Below are positions 44,612-59,286 of a DNA stretch of 64,000 nucleotides, one piece after another. Each line of letters opens with the position of its first letter. Positions within the stretch are counted from its first letter, which is position 1. Made by a program: the position numbers and the translations under genes. Origin of the DNA: Gadus chalcogrammus (lineage: Eukaryota; Chordata; Actinopteri; Gadiformes; Gadidae); the NCBI RefSeq assembly GCF_026213295.1, contig NC_079418.1, positions 3,595,887 to 3,659,886 on the forward strand, read 5' to 3'. The notes under the pieces are model-generated. The model was given only the letters and a program-made list of their open reading frames with translations. It made no database searches and had not been told where the DNA came from.

Positions 44612-45223
44612 TCATTCCCCGATGAAGGACACCCCTTTAATGGGAAGGCTTGAACACACAGCTACAGCTACTTCCCCAGAGACAAGACCAGTTTCAAGGG
44701 TAAGTTTATGCATAGGCAGAGACAGATACCCCCCCCCCCGAAAACCTTGGACGAGGGCACTGGAACCCAACTTGGACTGGTCAGTAAACGGTAGGAGGTC
44801 CTGTAGAATCAAAGACTGAAAAGCTCCACTATCTCTCCAAATCTTAATCGGTTGCTTGGTTGAAGGATCAGTGACAAGAGAAACACAATCATCCATAAGG
44901 AAAGACGAAGAACCAGGCAGCTCACTCTTTTGAGCGGGTTGGTCCATGTCTTGGATGACGGCACAATTTTTCACCGTTTTTAGTAAGGCAACAGGCTTAT
45001 AAGACTCATGTTTCTTACTCAAGACAGGGCAGTCGGCAATAAAGTGACCACTGTTCTTGCAATAGAAACAAGTCTTCTCTAACGGAGTACTCACAGTAGC
45101 CGATCTTCTAGCGTAAGTTGTAGAAAACGGCGGGAGGAGGTTCTGGGCAGGTAGAGGAAGTGGTTGGAAACCGAGGTCTACTAAAACCAGTCCTTCCCCT
45201 TCGCTCACCTTGGTCGCTATCAA
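44612..45223 (-). pseudogene. Gypsy 2 zinc knuckle and protease
   Basis: Contains a CCHC knuckle (CFYCKNSGHFIADC), then the retropepsin active-site region IWRDSGAFQSLIL (DSG) and ALVQGFRGGGYLSLPMHKL, ending PIKGVSFIGE. A one-base frame change near 44612 separates it from NDLAGGRVLTAPE, which begins the integrase frame. Protease, knuckle and integrase were therefore one polyprotein. Confidence 0.85.
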
Positions 45224-45256
45224 AGTTTACCTTAAGCGTCAACACAAACTTGTCTG

Positions 45257-46110
45257 CTAGAACAGCAGCCTCATCAAGAGTGGACACTTCTTGTTAAAGT
45301 CCTCCAGCAGAACTAATTGTCTAAGATCCTCCTTAGTTTCCGCCTTCTGTGACTTGCACCAAGAACTAAAACTGATCTCCTTTTCTCTTGCAAACTCAAC
45401 ATAAGTTTGTTCATCCAGCTTACTGAGGCCTCTAAAACGCTGGCGGTACGCCTCAGGAACGAGCTCATAAGTTCTTAGAATGGCGCCTTCAACTTTTTCA
45501 TAATCCTTGACATCCTCAATGTTTAAAGAAGCGTAAGCGTCTTGTGCTTTTCCCACAAACGCTTTGCAAAAGCGATGTCCAGGCATGTATTGGCCAGTCT
45601 GAAACAGTAGCCACTCGTTCAAAATGAGCGAAGTACCGCTCAACATTTCTCAGCGAATGGAGGTACTAGTCTGATGTTTCTCGCTACGTTAAACTGAGCC
45701 GAGGCAGAACTGGATGAGCTCAAAGCAGCATGCTTAAATTCAAGCTCTTTCAAGAAACGCTCATGTTCTAGGTGCATTTGTCTTTCCTCTAGGTGCATTT
45801 GTCTTTCCTTAAGGATACGCTCTTTTTCTTTATCCTCTAGTTCTAATTCTCGAAACGCCAACTCCTTCAACCTGAACTCCAACACAGCATCTGACATTTG
45901 AGGAAGAACAAGTTGATGCTGGTAGAGTCCTTAGGACGCCTCCTTCTGCTAGGCTTGCCTTAAGTGCTTCTCTTAAACTATCTTTAAGACGTTTATCACC
46001 ACTGGCAATCTCAATGTCATAATGACTGGCAAGACTAAGGAGCTGTTCTTTAGTGAGCTGATCAAGCAACTCCTCCGAGGGTGCACTAATAAAGTCATTG
46101 ATAGCCGCCA
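45257..46110 (-). pseudogene. Gypsy 2 gag
   Basis: Starts MAAINDFISAPSEELLDQLT at 46110, followed by TKEQLLSLASHYDIEIASGD (same N-terminal domain as Gypsy 1 gag). A frame change near 45900 leads to a Glu-rich coiled coil with the repeated unit ERQMHLEERQMHLE, capsid start NVARNIRLVPPF, and, after another change near 45650, capsid DAYASLNIEDVKDYEKVEGA and YRQRFRGLSKLDEQTYVEFA. At least three frameshifts. Confidence 0.82.
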
Positions 46111-46782
46111 TACTAGATAACTTCAATAAACAAGCATAAATAACAAAATACACCAATCACTTTTACCCAAGGTTACAACTTACATCAGTACGCCCAGCAC
46201 ACACCTCCTCCAACACTACAGCTGACAAATCCACAAGCTGTAGAAAACAAAGCTAGGACCCTGGACACGTTACCACAACTGCCCCCATAAAGCAATCACT
46301 AACAACTTTACAAATCAATTACTGCCGAGCACAGTGAGCAAGCCTCCGAGTGCAAATGATAATCTAAGCAAGCCCCCTGGTATCTGCCTAACTTTAAACT
46401 AACCCTAATGGTCTTCTGAGGCGTGCCGGGCTCGAGGCTTCTTTAAAACAAAGCTCAGTTAACCTCAGCCATGTGACCAAGGCCCTGAAATGCTCGCCCC
46501 CACCAGAGAACACGTCTCCACCCAGGATTACCTCGAAAATAAAGAAGGCAAAATAACAAATAGTGTACCGATGGAAGGACAGATTGCTCTGCCCAGCTGG
46601 TACACTCCCTAACTAACCAGGGGGGATCACTCACAACTTAAAATCATAGCACTCAGATTCAATTCTCACCATGAAAAAAAGCTGCTCATAGCCACACTGC
46701 CAAACACCACCAAAACATAGCAAGTTACTCTGTCTAGGGGAAAATTAGAAATAATTAACTCTGCAAAACTGATCCAGATTGT
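46111..46782. other. Gypsy 2 leader region
   Basis: Non-coding DNA between the primer-binding site and gag on the minus strand. Confidence 0.6.
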
Positions 46783-46799
46783 TCTCGGACGAGCCCCCA
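46783..46799 (-). promoter_or_regulatory. Primer-binding site, tRNA-Pro
   Basis: On minus, three bases after the LTR end: TGGGGGCTCGTCCGAGA, one mismatch from the complement of the tRNA-Pro 3' end (TGGGGGCTCGTCCGGGA). Confidence 0.9.
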
Positions 46800-46802
46800 A
46801 TA

Positions 46803-47872
<1,070 letters not shown>

Positions 47873-47874
47873 GC

Positions 47875-47955
47875 TGCGCCGCAAAACTTTTGAGGCGCCG
47901 CAAAACTTCGGCGACAACGCGTACGGGCAGCAAATGCATGTGTGAACGCCAGTTG
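47875..47955. mobile_element. Harbinger-family end (right half of the split copy)
   Basis: CTGCGCCGCAAAACTTTTG ... GGGCAGCAAATGCATGTGTG matches the left end of the first Harbinger (868-970) in reverse. Pairs with 42768-43060. Confidence 0.8.
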
Positions 47956-47974
47956 CCTACTGAGGAGAATCCAC

Positions 47975-49740
47975 GATGGATAAATATTTAAAAAGGCCTA
48001 ATACTGATAATCCTAAACAAAGCGAAAAAGTGAGGAGGTACGATGAAAACTACATTGCCTTTGGATTTATTGAGAACAGTTGTGGGAAGCCGATGTGCGT
48101 TGTGTGTCTTCAAGTGTTAGCGAACGAATCAATGTAGCCCGCTAAGCTAAAGCGTCATCTCCTAACCAAGCACCCGGAGCACAGTGATAAATCAAAGGAA
48201 TTCTTTGTCAGGAAAAGTGAAGAATATATCCATCAACGATCAACACTCACTAATTTGGCCACAACGTCTGAGAGGGCACAGAAGGCTTCATTTTTAGTGG
48301 CTCAGCAGATAGCAAAATGCAAGCCTCATACCATCGCACAAGAGCTGATCCTCCCAGCAGCAGTGGGTATGTGTGAGATAATGCTCGGGACAGAGGCAGC
48401 AAATAAATTAAAAAGCATACCCCTCTCCGATGACACCGTGAAGCGGAGGATCGATGACCTGTCGGATGATATCTTATCGCAGGGGAGACTTTGTTGCAGT
48501 GAGGTGCAATTTTCCATACAGAATCAACTGATGTGGCTAGCGCAGCACAGCTGATCACTCTTGTTCGCTACCTGTGGGACGGAGCCATTCTGGAAGACTT
48601 CTTGTTCTGCAAAGAGGTCCCTGGCAGGACAACCGGCGAGGAGGTATTCAAGATCCTGAACGAGTTTTTTGAGTTCCATGAGCTGAGTTGGGAAAAATGT
48701 GTCCATCAGTGCTGTTTGCACTGATGGAGCTGCAGCAATGACGGGCCGAAAGTGCGGCGTTGTCGCTCGGATAAAGGAAGTTAATCCCAAAGTGAAACCT
48801 GTTCACTGTATGCTGCACCGGCAAGCGCTCGCCTCCAAAGGTATGGAACCAGTACAGCTGTAACTGCAGTTAATTTTGTTAAGTCGAGGGCATTGCAGTC
48901 ACGTTTGTTTGGGCAACTTTGTCGGGAGATGGATGCGGGCCATGACACACTGCTTTACCATTCTGAAGTAAGGTGGCTCTCTCGTGGGAAGGTGCTTCAG
49001 CGGGTATTCGAGCTACGCAGCGAGATGTCAGAGTTTCTGAGGAATGAAAAGCCCGACCTCGCAGAGTTTTTTTCCGACCCTGAGTATGTTGCCAAATTGG
49101 CATATCTTGTCGATGTATTGAACATTCTCAATAGCCTCAACCTCTCTATCCAGGGACGCTATGCATCCATCCTTGACGTTAGCGACAAAATAACTGCTTT
49201 TATGAGGAAAACTGAGCTATGGAGAAGAAGACTCCAAGATGGAGTGACCGACATGTTCCTGCAACTCACGGATTACCTTCACGCAAACAACCTGTCAGTT
49301 GCTGCAGTGAAAGAGGTAGCCACCTCTCACCTCACTGCACTCAGCAAGCACTTCAAATCGTACTTCGGACGTGAATACTGATGCTTGGGAATAGGGGGCG
49401 AGATCCCTTTGCGCCAGGAGTAACATGTAGCGGCCTCACTAGCAGAGCAGAGGATGAGTTGGTGGACTTGTCTTGTGATCGGACTCTGAAGGCCCGATTC
49501 CAGCAGGTGAGCATTGTAGACTTTTGGCCCTCCCTCTCACAGCACAGGCCATGCAGGTATTGCTACCATTTCCTACTACCTACTTATGCGAGTCATCGTT
49601 CTCAACTTTGACTGCAATGAAGACAAAGTACAGAGCTCGTCTCCATGTAGAGAGTGATCTTAGAGTCTGTTTATCGTCCATCACGCCAAGACTGGACAAA
49701 CTATGTAGTGAGAGACAGGCACACCTGTTACGTATTTTAA
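47975..49740 (+). pseudogene. hAT-Charlie transposase (ZBED5/SCAND3-like), decayed
   Basis: Starts MDKYLKRPNTDNPKQSEKVR and has a BED-like finger (CGKPMCVVCLQVLANESM, in-frame TAG at 48135, PAKLKRHLLTKHPEH). The RNase H-like core follows: ERAQKASFLVAQQIAKCKPH, LPAAVGMCEIMLG, SIPLSDDTVKRRIDDLSDDI; after a frame change AQLITLVRYLWDGAILEDFL, CTDGAAAMTGRKCG-type sequence and HCMLHRQALASKGM; then FHSEVRW-like YHSEVRWLSRGKVLQRVFEL and a long helical region to 49381. The C-terminal hAT dimerisation block TYLCESSFSTLTAMKTKYRA is near 49575-49640. One in-frame stop and at least four frameshifts, so inactive. This family gave rise to ZBED5-type host genes. Confidence 0.85.
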
Positions 49741-50190
49741 AGGTCCCATGACATGCTATTTTATGTATTTAATATAGGTATTAGTGGGCAACTAACACAG
49801 TATTCAAAGACGTTCCCTAAATTCAGCCGTGGTGCAGAGTTACAGCCACTCCGAGCCAGTCGCACATTGAGCTTCCCCCAAATGCGCTGTTTCGGTGGGC
49901 GTGTCAAGGAGGAGGGTGGGGGTGTGGCCCTGAGCAGCTTGCAGCCACCATGCGCTCTGTTTACAGTGGATGTATCGCAATGGCGAGGCGCACACCCTTT
50001 AGCCGTGTTCTGTAAATATTCTAGAACACACGGGAGTCCTGGAGCTCTATATCTAAATATTATCATATAGCCTACACAGATATCTATATCATATAATATA
50101 TATTATCACGGCCAAAAGCTGTGTGAGCCGATATTATGAATCTCAAATGACCGCGTTGGGTTCTCCGACGTTCCTGGTTCTTCAACGTCC
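49741..50190. repeat. Interspersed repeat (AAAGGTCCCATGACATG family)
   Basis: Starts TTAAAGGTCCCATGACATGC, a tip common in fish repeats. The segment GGAGCTCTATATCTAAATA near 50040 and ATTATGAATC near 50133 recur in the foldback arms. Confidence 0.65.
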
Positions 50191-50198
50191 ACATCAAT

Positions 50199-51837
<1,639 letters not shown>

Positions 51838-52179
51838 TCCTTGAAATAATTTCTGCCCTATGGGGGGGTCCCCGGCCCCATATAGTTTGAGAACCCCTGA
51901 TCTAAAGCACCAAGCCAAACACCAGATAGTGTAATTCCCATCTAATGTTTCTATAGCGGGTCGGATGCGGTTTGAAGTATTGCGGGTACGGGCGGGAGCG
52001 GGGTTTGAAAAATAAGACCCGTGCAGGACTGACTTGCACTGGCACACTAGGACCCTCCCCCTCGACACATTAGCCACTAGTGGCCATTCCCATAGGCGTC
52101 GATTACGCCAGGGACGCGTACCCACCAGATTTCGTCATGAATCATTTTGTATAAATCTGGTTTAATTATTATGGATTAT

Positions 52180-52760
52180 TACACATGTCTTCTCAATGCC
52201 GTGGAACGCTCCGTTCACTTGCATGGGCTCTTCACAACTTCGCGGTGAATGCTAGATATAAAAGACCGCTGTCAAGGAAAACAAAGGACTTTTTGCCTAT
52301 AATGACGTCTTGGGTATCACTCCTCAAGAGGTCCGGGACTATTTCTCTGCTGATCAACACTACGAATGATGGTAACAAATAAATTGTAACAAGCAACACC
52401 ATGTGAAGTCATTCTTTCGTTTTGGCAAGTAGCCGTGTAATAAGCGGGATAATATATAGAACGTCGCCGATCGAATTTATGCCCCTTCAGTGGGAAGCAA
52501 TTACCCTCGCTGCGCGTCGGTGTCCTGTTCGCCCTGTCGGGGCTTATTTTCCGGCATTCTATACATTATCCCTTACTTATTACACGGCTCTTCTCAATGC
52601 TGTAGACTACATTCGTATTCGGTTGCTAAGCGGCGTCAACGACTTTGGCGAATTATTTCTCTGCTGATCAACGCTACGATTGATAACAAATACATTGGAA
52701 CAAGACACACTGTGTGCAGTTATTTTTTCGATTTAGCAAGTAGCCATTACTAATAATACC
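52180..52760. repeat. Composite MITE-like repeat
   Basis: Arms GCCGTGTAATAAGCGGGATA (52432-52461) and its complement (52557-52588) form a hairpin. Two flanking copies of ATTTCTCTGCTGATCAACNCTACGA (52339 and 52648) link this locus to the 13.9-15.4 kb MITE family. Confidence 0.7.
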
Positions 52761-53281
52761 AATACTCTTTGGCTGGGATGATGAGGCATCAGACAATCAA
52801 GTCATTTTAGCCTGAATACATCGGTAAGAAGCACCAGAGCAGGTTGCTAGTACCATGGACAGTATCAGAACGATAACCTGTTGAACTAAATGGATGTGGT
52901 AGGCTACACCACGGGATGCATCTGCAGACCACTGCCACATAAATAAAGTTAAGACGCGATATTTATTGCTTAAGATTTGCTGGTGCTGTGGCAAGGTCTT
53001 TTGTGTTTTTTGCACTCAAGTGGTCGGCTGTTTTAACTTGCAATTGATAGTCGGTGGAGTCAGTCTCTTGTTGACACAAAGTGACTTTTGGTCATTCTTG
53101 AATTCTGGAATAATTGAGGGGGGGTGTGCATGAGTTTTGTTCAGAATGCCTGATGTAGGCTAGTTTTGATGGAATGCGTGTTATGAATTGAGAACAGCCA
53201 GCTCCTGATGTGATACAGCGTTCAGCTGTGCAACAAATATTTTTTTCTTTTTCAATCTTGACTACTTTTGTAGTGCTGTGT
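52761..53281. other. Non-coding interval
   Basis: No recognised feature. Confidence 0.5.
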
Positions 53282-53289
53282 GTAGCCAC

Positions 53290-53942
53290 TAGTGATGCGC
53301 GGGTCGACCCGTGTCCCGCGGACACCCGTTTCCCGTGGGTCGGGCGGGTTTGATATTTATAAAATATTGCGGTTGCGGGCGGGTTTGGGTCGAAGTCTGA
53401 AATCACTAATTCTCAATCAACGACGCGTTCCACCTGCTTAATCGAATTGTTTTTCCCTATATGGTATCCGTAGTTGTTTACACCGCCAAAACCTCTTAGA
53501 GATCTCCGATGAGGACATGGATGGCTAACTTCATTAGAGAAAAGTTTAAAAAGGGCGATGCAAAGGTTGTGACGAAGGTGGGCCATAAAAGCAAGGTTTG
53601 GGAAAAATTGTCGTCTTGTCCGATGACACCGTTACAGACTACGTTGTCTGCTTTGAGTGTGAGATGCTGTACAAATACGACGGGCATAAAACAGGTACAT
53701 CGATCCTACTTCGGCATTCATGCCGTGGGTCGGCTCCACAGCCTAACAAGCCTTCCTCCACACAAGCTCATTCAGAACAACCCTTAAAGCCTGAATTAAG
53801 GTTTTATTTTTATTTTTTCTCGGGTTGGGTCGGGTTTGGGTCATTATCGGCGCATATTTTTGCGGGCTGGGCGGGGCGGTTCAGATCTCCTAACGGGTTG
53901 GGTTGGGGCGGGTGTTAAAAAAACCTGACCCGTGCATCACTA
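53290..53942 (+). mobile_element. Short hAT derivative with BED exon, TSD GTAGCCAC
   Basis: Ends TAGTGATGCGCGGGTC and GACCCGTGCATCACTA (53927-53942) are inverted. GTAGCCAC flanks at 53282-53289 and 53943-53950. Interior has G-rich GGGTCGGGCGGG subterminal repeats and one BED-finger exon. Confidence 0.92.
53513..53790 (+). pseudogene. BED zinc-finger exon of hAT transposase
   Basis: MANFIREKFKKGDAKVVTKV precedes KSKVWEK; after a one-base frame change near 53605 the finger reads VVLSDDTVTDYVVCFECEML and YKYDGHKTGTSILLRHSC (CxxC...HxxxxC-type BED). No catalytic or dimerisation part follows, so only the N-terminal exon is kept. Confidence 0.75.
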
Positions 53943-54168
53943 GTAGCCACACCTTTGGCCCTTCTGAACTTAAACACGCAGTTAAATTCCTTTCCTAGCT
54001 CCTCTTGTTTATGTTGTTAGCTTAGCCATATCATGTCACGTTGTCAACATTGGATACATGGAGCAGAACATAGTGGGTCATATGTCCGATGCTTTTTGAA
54101 AACGTTTTCTTCATAAAACGTGCCAGACAGATTTTGTATACATTTTATTCCTTATGCCCCGTTTACAC

Positions 54169-55251
54169 TAGGGATGGGCATTTGAAGAAATTTCCTTGAT
54201 CGAGCATCGCTAGAGTTATCGATCAATTATCGATTAATCATTAACTTTTTTCTACAGGCTATATTGTAATTCCCGAAAATACAAAATGCAGCATGTTTTT
54301 ATCAATGAAATCTTTATTCCAACAATAATGTATGGGCCAACATTAATACAATACAGTTAACTTGAAGACCTACAATTGTTTAACAGTTTTAAAATAATAA
54401 ATACAGGCATTATAGGTTATAGGCCTATGCGGCGCTCGTACAGTCCGAACAATGCGCCTACAGGCGCTCTTAAAGGTTTGGAAACGATTCAACAAGACTA
54501 AATCTGTAGCCTATTCCAATTATAATAAGTAGTCAACTTATCGGACAACAATAATCAAACAAAGGCAGTAGGCTAAAAGTGGGCATTAAACTGCATAACT
54601 GTTGAAAAAAAGGGGGGGAAAAGCCTGACATATAATGCCTATAGGCTGCAGCCGGCGCGCGGAAAAGGCTCGCAACAAAAAGATGAGCCACCCATTTACA
54701 AACAATTGCATGAACTAGTCTATCTAAAAGCAATACCTTATTGAACATATATAAGGCTGAACTTGTTGCTAAAATATCACAGTTTTGGCAAAATGTAACG
54801 ACTCCAAGAGGCACCAAGCCGAAAGAAAAGCGGAGCGAGAGACAACACATTAAGAAAAAGAAGAGCGACTCACATACGGTGGTGACTGTCCCTACTGTCC
54901 TTAGCATACAGTAACTCCAGCCTACATATTTTTGTTTAGGAATATAAGCATGTTAACATGCTCGGGGGTCAGACGCGAACGCAGCCTTGTAACTGTCAGT
55001 CCAGCAGCAGAAAACACCCGCTCTGACGGGACCGAAGTTGTGGGGATGCAGAGGTATTGTCGCGCTAACTTTGACAGCCTGGGGAAATTTCTTCCATTCA
55101 CTTTCCACCAGTCGGCAGGGTTATATTCAATTAAATGCTTCAAGACTCACAGTATGCAACACAACGTCCTTTTGATTGATAACAATATAAATTGATCGAC
55201 GCATTTCTTAACGATCAATTATCGAGCATCGATTAATTATGCCCATCCCTA
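54169..55251 (-). mobile_element. hAT element nested in the MITE, TSD GTTTACAC
   Basis: Ends TAGGGATGGGCAT and ATGCCCATCCCTA are inverted; GTTTACAC at 54161-54168 and 55252-55259 is the 8-bp duplication, and is part of the MITE's own terminal repeat. Subterminal ATCGATNAATTATCGA motifs occur at both ends. Confidence 0.93.
54922..55143 (-). pseudogene. hAT transposase dimerisation domain (ZBED1-like)
   Basis: Reads DWWKVNGRNFPRLSKLARQY, LCIPTTSVPSERVFSAAGLT and RLTPEHVNMLIFLNKN: the hAT C-terminal dimerisation block with the W, SxxSER and NxLxFLxKN landmarks. The rest of the transposase is absent from this 1.1-kb copy. Confidence 0.9.
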
Positions 55252-56091
55252 GTTTACACCATCCCGCTAATGGCCGCTAATGGCCGATGGACCACCGGTG
55301 TGGAAGTCGGGGTGATTCGGGTGACATCGGGCTAAAAATGTATGATCGGGTCAATTTATCGGGGTAGCATTTACACATACCCGATGTTATAACGATAACA
55401 TAACGATTTATGCCAGGGAAGACACCCGAAGTGCGTTTGACGTCATTTCGGGAGAAGGCAAAGGGGAGACTGGTTTAGACTGATATTTATTTATATATTT
55501 ATTTATATTACAATAGCGATTTTATAATAATAGAACGCCGGTTCTAAATGGGCGAAGTACCCTGTAATTATAAAAGTAGGACATCCATCCATCACCCCCT
55601 ATTTATACCCAAGTGGCAGATTGAGGGTCTTCCTTAACACAATCTGGTCACTCACAATCGTTATTTGTCTAGGGTTCTCGAGGGTCTTTCGTGTGTTGAG
55701 GTTGCCGATATAAAGACGATAAAACACGATAAAGCGCGGAAGATTAACGAATATAGCCGATGTGCCCAGGAAAATTCCCGAACGATTTGCGATGTCTTAC
55801 GTTATACTCCCGTTCTATTCCCGATTATAGCCGATTAGCCCATAGCAACACCTGGTAACCGATTCTACCCCGATAGACCCAAAATTAACAAACATGTTCG
55901 TTCTTTGCCGATGTAGCCCGATGTTGCCCGATCATTGAGCGTTTCTTCCCGTTGTCTAACGATGTTCCCGGGAAGAGTAACGGTGTTTCCCGATGCAACC
56001 ACGCTATTTGCCGATGTTATAACGATAGCTGCTGATTTAGCCATCGGGCACCATCGGGGCCCACTATCGGGTAGGTGTAAACAGGGCATTA

Positions 56092-56447
56092 GTAATTAGC
56101 TACATGGTTATGCCGTCTTTCAGAACCTTTCATTACCGGCACTAAAGAGAGAAAAAGGAGTGCATCCTCATTGTACCCAGCACTTCTAAAAATGCACTTC
56201 CGAATGCGTCTCTGTCCCCAGCACATTTCAAACCAAACTGACGCCAATGGCCATTCCCTATACTACTTACACTCATTGGCCTGCTAAAGATTCCGGATTC
56301 ATTGACGCGCCTCTTCCACGTTTCACGGGTAAAAAAAAAAAGGGCAAATTTACTGGTCGCACATGCTCGACCAGATGGAAAATTCGGTCGCACACTCTCA
56401 AATTTTGGTCGCAAAATGGGACCATTTGGTCGCAGTCCGGTGCCCTG
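56092..56447. other. Non-coding, repeat-derived
   Basis: 56340-56450 has GGTCGCA repeats (CTGGTCGCACATGCTC, ATTCGGTCGCACACTC, TTTTGGTCGCAAAATG), related to the 41930-42010 patch. No gene. Confidence 0.5.
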
Positions 56448-56737
56448 CTTAATGAAGCATGTCTCCTTAACATACAACAGTAATAAGCCATTATTAACAA
56501 AGTTTGTTAACGTTAAAGTTTTTTTATATTTTGAAATCAGGTAACTGACGGTCCTGAGCTGTCTGGCATCCCTTCTGCTGGCCTCAGTTCTTCTTCCAGG
56601 GAAGCTGATTGGCTGGCCACCTCATTGAGGGATTGAACTCACCTGCCGGAATCCTGCATAAGATGGGGGGAATCCAACATGGCGCTTTCGCTCTCCCACC
56701 TGGAATGCTGGTGCTGCCTGGCACCCAACTTGGTTCC
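56448..56737. repeat. Uninterrupted copy of the repeat hit by Kolobok
   Basis: CTTAATGAAGCATGTCTCC then TTAA (56467-56470) then CATACAACAGTAAT: the pre-insertion form of 2664-2686 joined to 5633-5936. Confidence 0.9.
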
Positions 56738-56739
56738 AA

Positions 56740-58140
56740 CTTTCATGGAGAAATGGCGGAGTAACTGACCAAGGGGGAGGAGGTAAATGATGAAGAGGAG
56801 GGGGCCAAGTACAGAACCTTGGGGAACGCCTTGTGTGACGGTGGCTGTGGCAGATGTGTGGTTGTGGAGGGAGATGAAGTGAGATCTGTCGGAGAGGTAG
56901 GAGTGAAGCCAGCTGATTGCAGTTCCTTCGATTCCGAGGTTGCTGAGTCTGGTGAGCAGGATGGTGTGGTTTACAGTATCGAAGGCTGCACTCAGGTCAA
57001 GGAGGATGAGGAAGTTGAGGGAACCAGAGTCGGCAGAGGTGAGGAGGTCATTGAAGACTTTGAGGAGAGCAGTTTCTGTGCTGTGGAGGGGGCGGGAGTT
57101 TGTAGGCTTGGTGGTGGACTGTGAGTGAGGTTTTTTTGGAGAGTCGTTCGATTTGGCGGCCGGTTTGTTTCAATTTGCGGAGTGCAGGTGTGAACCAGGG
57201 TGAGGAGGTATTAAAGGAGACAGTTTTGGTTTTGAGGGGAGATGGGGGAGAGGATGGAGAACCGTAAAAGATTGTGATCAGAGAGGGGAAAGGGGCATGG
57301 CCGGAGGTCGAGTACAGGGAGATTAATGGAGCAGACAAGGTCAAGGATGTGTCCTTTGTCATGGGTGGGGAAGGTGACATGTTGGGCGAAAGAGAGAAAT
57401 TTTCCAATAAAGTGGTGAATTCAAATTAGAGCATGCAAGTGGGGGAGTCCATGTGGATATTAAAATCACCAAGTAACAGCAGACGTAGAGAGAGGGTTGA
57501 TGCTAGTGTGAGGAGTTCAGTGAAGTCAGAGAGGAATGAGGGATTAGGTTTTGGTGGCCGGTAGATGAGGATAACTGTTGTGGTGGAGGGGGCTTTGAAA
57601 GCAATGAATTCAAAGGATGATACTACTGAAGGGAGGGTGAGTTCTTTAATCAAATAGTTCTCTTTATGAATGAAGGCGAGAGGGGCGGGGTTTGGCGATG
57701 TAGCTGAAACCGGGGGGAGATGCTTGGTTGAGGGAGAAAAATTCATTGGGTTGTTCAACCGCTCACCTGCCTGGTGAAAGGAAACGGTTGAAAGGTCCGG
57801 TAGCAGCTGAGTCCTGATGACGTGGTAGGGGCGTGACGGAGCGTACAGGTGACCGGGTGAATGGGATGCAGAGTCCGTGCTGGGACAAAACAAATCCACG
57901 GCGGGAGCTCCTGTGGATGTAACGGCGACGACGTAGGAGTCCAAGTTGTTTGATGACTGAAATGGATGATGGAAGGGAGTAGTTGAAAAGACCAAACAGC
58001 TGTGCAGGTGAATAGGTGAGCATGATGCTGCCGGGCGGAGGGAGCAACAGCTCAGCGATAGAGGCTAGCCGCGGGCCTGGTGCACAGAGATGGATGACAG
58101 CGGTGTAGACCAGGATTACCCACGGCAAGACAGGAGGAGA
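56740..58140 (-). mobile_element. L2-like LINE fragment: endonuclease and partial RT
   Basis: On minus, 57995-57426 holds the end of an EEP endonuclease: TTTVILIYRPPKPNPSFLSD and LRLLLLGDFNIHMDSPTC (catalytic GDFN). Then FNTSSPWFTPALRKLKQTGR (57240-57160) and, in other frames, RT motifs LDLSAAFDTVNHTILLTRLS and VTQGVPQGSVLGPLLFIIYL (56990-56780). It stops just before the YADD box, where the interspersed repeat 56448-56737 begins. Frameshifts between blocks. Domain order and motifs fit the CR1/L2 group. Confidence 0.82.
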
Positions 58141-58188
58141 TGGACCAGGGAAAAAACTGACTGGGGGGAGACCATGCAGAGTCAGGAG

Positions 58189-59230
58189 CAGTGGTGTAGT
58201 CTACGTGATACGCCGTATACCCACTAGGAACGCACCAGGATTTGCGTATACCCACTTAAAAATGTGCACGGATACGTATTAATCGTCTTGTGACAGATCT
58301 TTCACTTCTGTGTTTATTTTTCGCAAATACCGGTTGGGTATAACTGCAATAAAATACTTTAAGCAGGGGAAGTTATCTCCTACATTCACCATTCATAAAA
58401 TTCCCCCTGCGCGCTCGCACTCTGCCCTGTCTCTGTTACGAAGCGCGAAGCTGCCCCTGCATCTCTGCACGTTAGTTGGCGGGCCGAGCCCCTCCTTCTC
58501 GTGTGTGTGTGTGTGTGTCTACTCCAGTCCTCCCATATTAATGTGTAAACCACATAACAAGTAGTCAACAGAAGACAATGTTTTAATCCCACTTTATATC
58601 TCCTTGTTACTTTTAGATGAGAACCCCTGGCCAGCCTTTCAGACTGGGGAATTTAAAAACAGGCATCCTTGGTTGGAGTGGAGGGAAAAAAAGTTAGGTA
58701 AATGTCAGCCAACATTCAGTTGGTATACAGAATTGAAATTCATAATGTTAATCACTATGCAAATGAGAGTATAGCTAATTCATGGTCATTTTTAAGGTGC
58801 AGTAATTTCACACTTTTACACAATTCAATTACTGTATGGTATGTTGGATAACAACAGTAAGAGGTCAAATTAGAGCAATTGAAAGAGTGAAACATTAGTC
58901 TCCTGTCATCTCCTTCTCATGCACTGGTTAGCCATGGTTGTAAACAGTTCATTAAATTATTTTGCGTAGATTTTGTCCTTGTTTAGCATTTGCTATTGCT
59001 ATACAAAGGACAACTTGTCATTTTTGTGTTCTATTTGTTCATACTGAACTGATAAACCTACTCAGCTTTCCATGATTGTTGATAATTGTTATACTCTTAA
59101 ATCAGCGGGGTTGTAGACCCCTGCGTTGGTGAGTGTGGTGCGACACCCCACACTCGTGGGACGGGTTTGTACGAGGCTGGGAGGGATTCATCACAGTATA
59201 CCCACTACAATAAAATAGACTACACCATTG
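58189..59230. mobile_element. hAT-like non-autonomous element with imperfect TSD
   Basis: CAGTGGTGTAGTCTAC at 58189 and its near complement GACTACACCATTG ending at 59230; GTATACCCACT also recurs inside both ends. Flanks GTCAGGAG (58181-58188) and GTGAGGAG (59231-59238) differ by one base. Contains a short (GT)n at 58499-58519 and no transposase. Confidence 0.82.
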
Positions 59231-59286
59231 GTGAGGAGGATGGATGGATGGTGACCAGGTCTGGCCGACGGAGTAGGCTAGCGTTA

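Larger units (their letters stand above)
54155..56088. mobile_element. Harbinger-like MITE (TGCCCNGTTTACACC ends), TSD TTA
   Basis: Left TGCCCCGTTTACACCATCCC (interrupted after 14 bp by the nested hAT) and right GGTGTAAACAGGGCA (56074-56088) are inverted; TTA flanks at 54152-54154 and 56089-56091. Without the nested hAT it is about 840 bp with no gene, but it is packed with CCGAT/ATCGGG and CGATGTTATAACGAT motifs. Confidence 0.85.
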
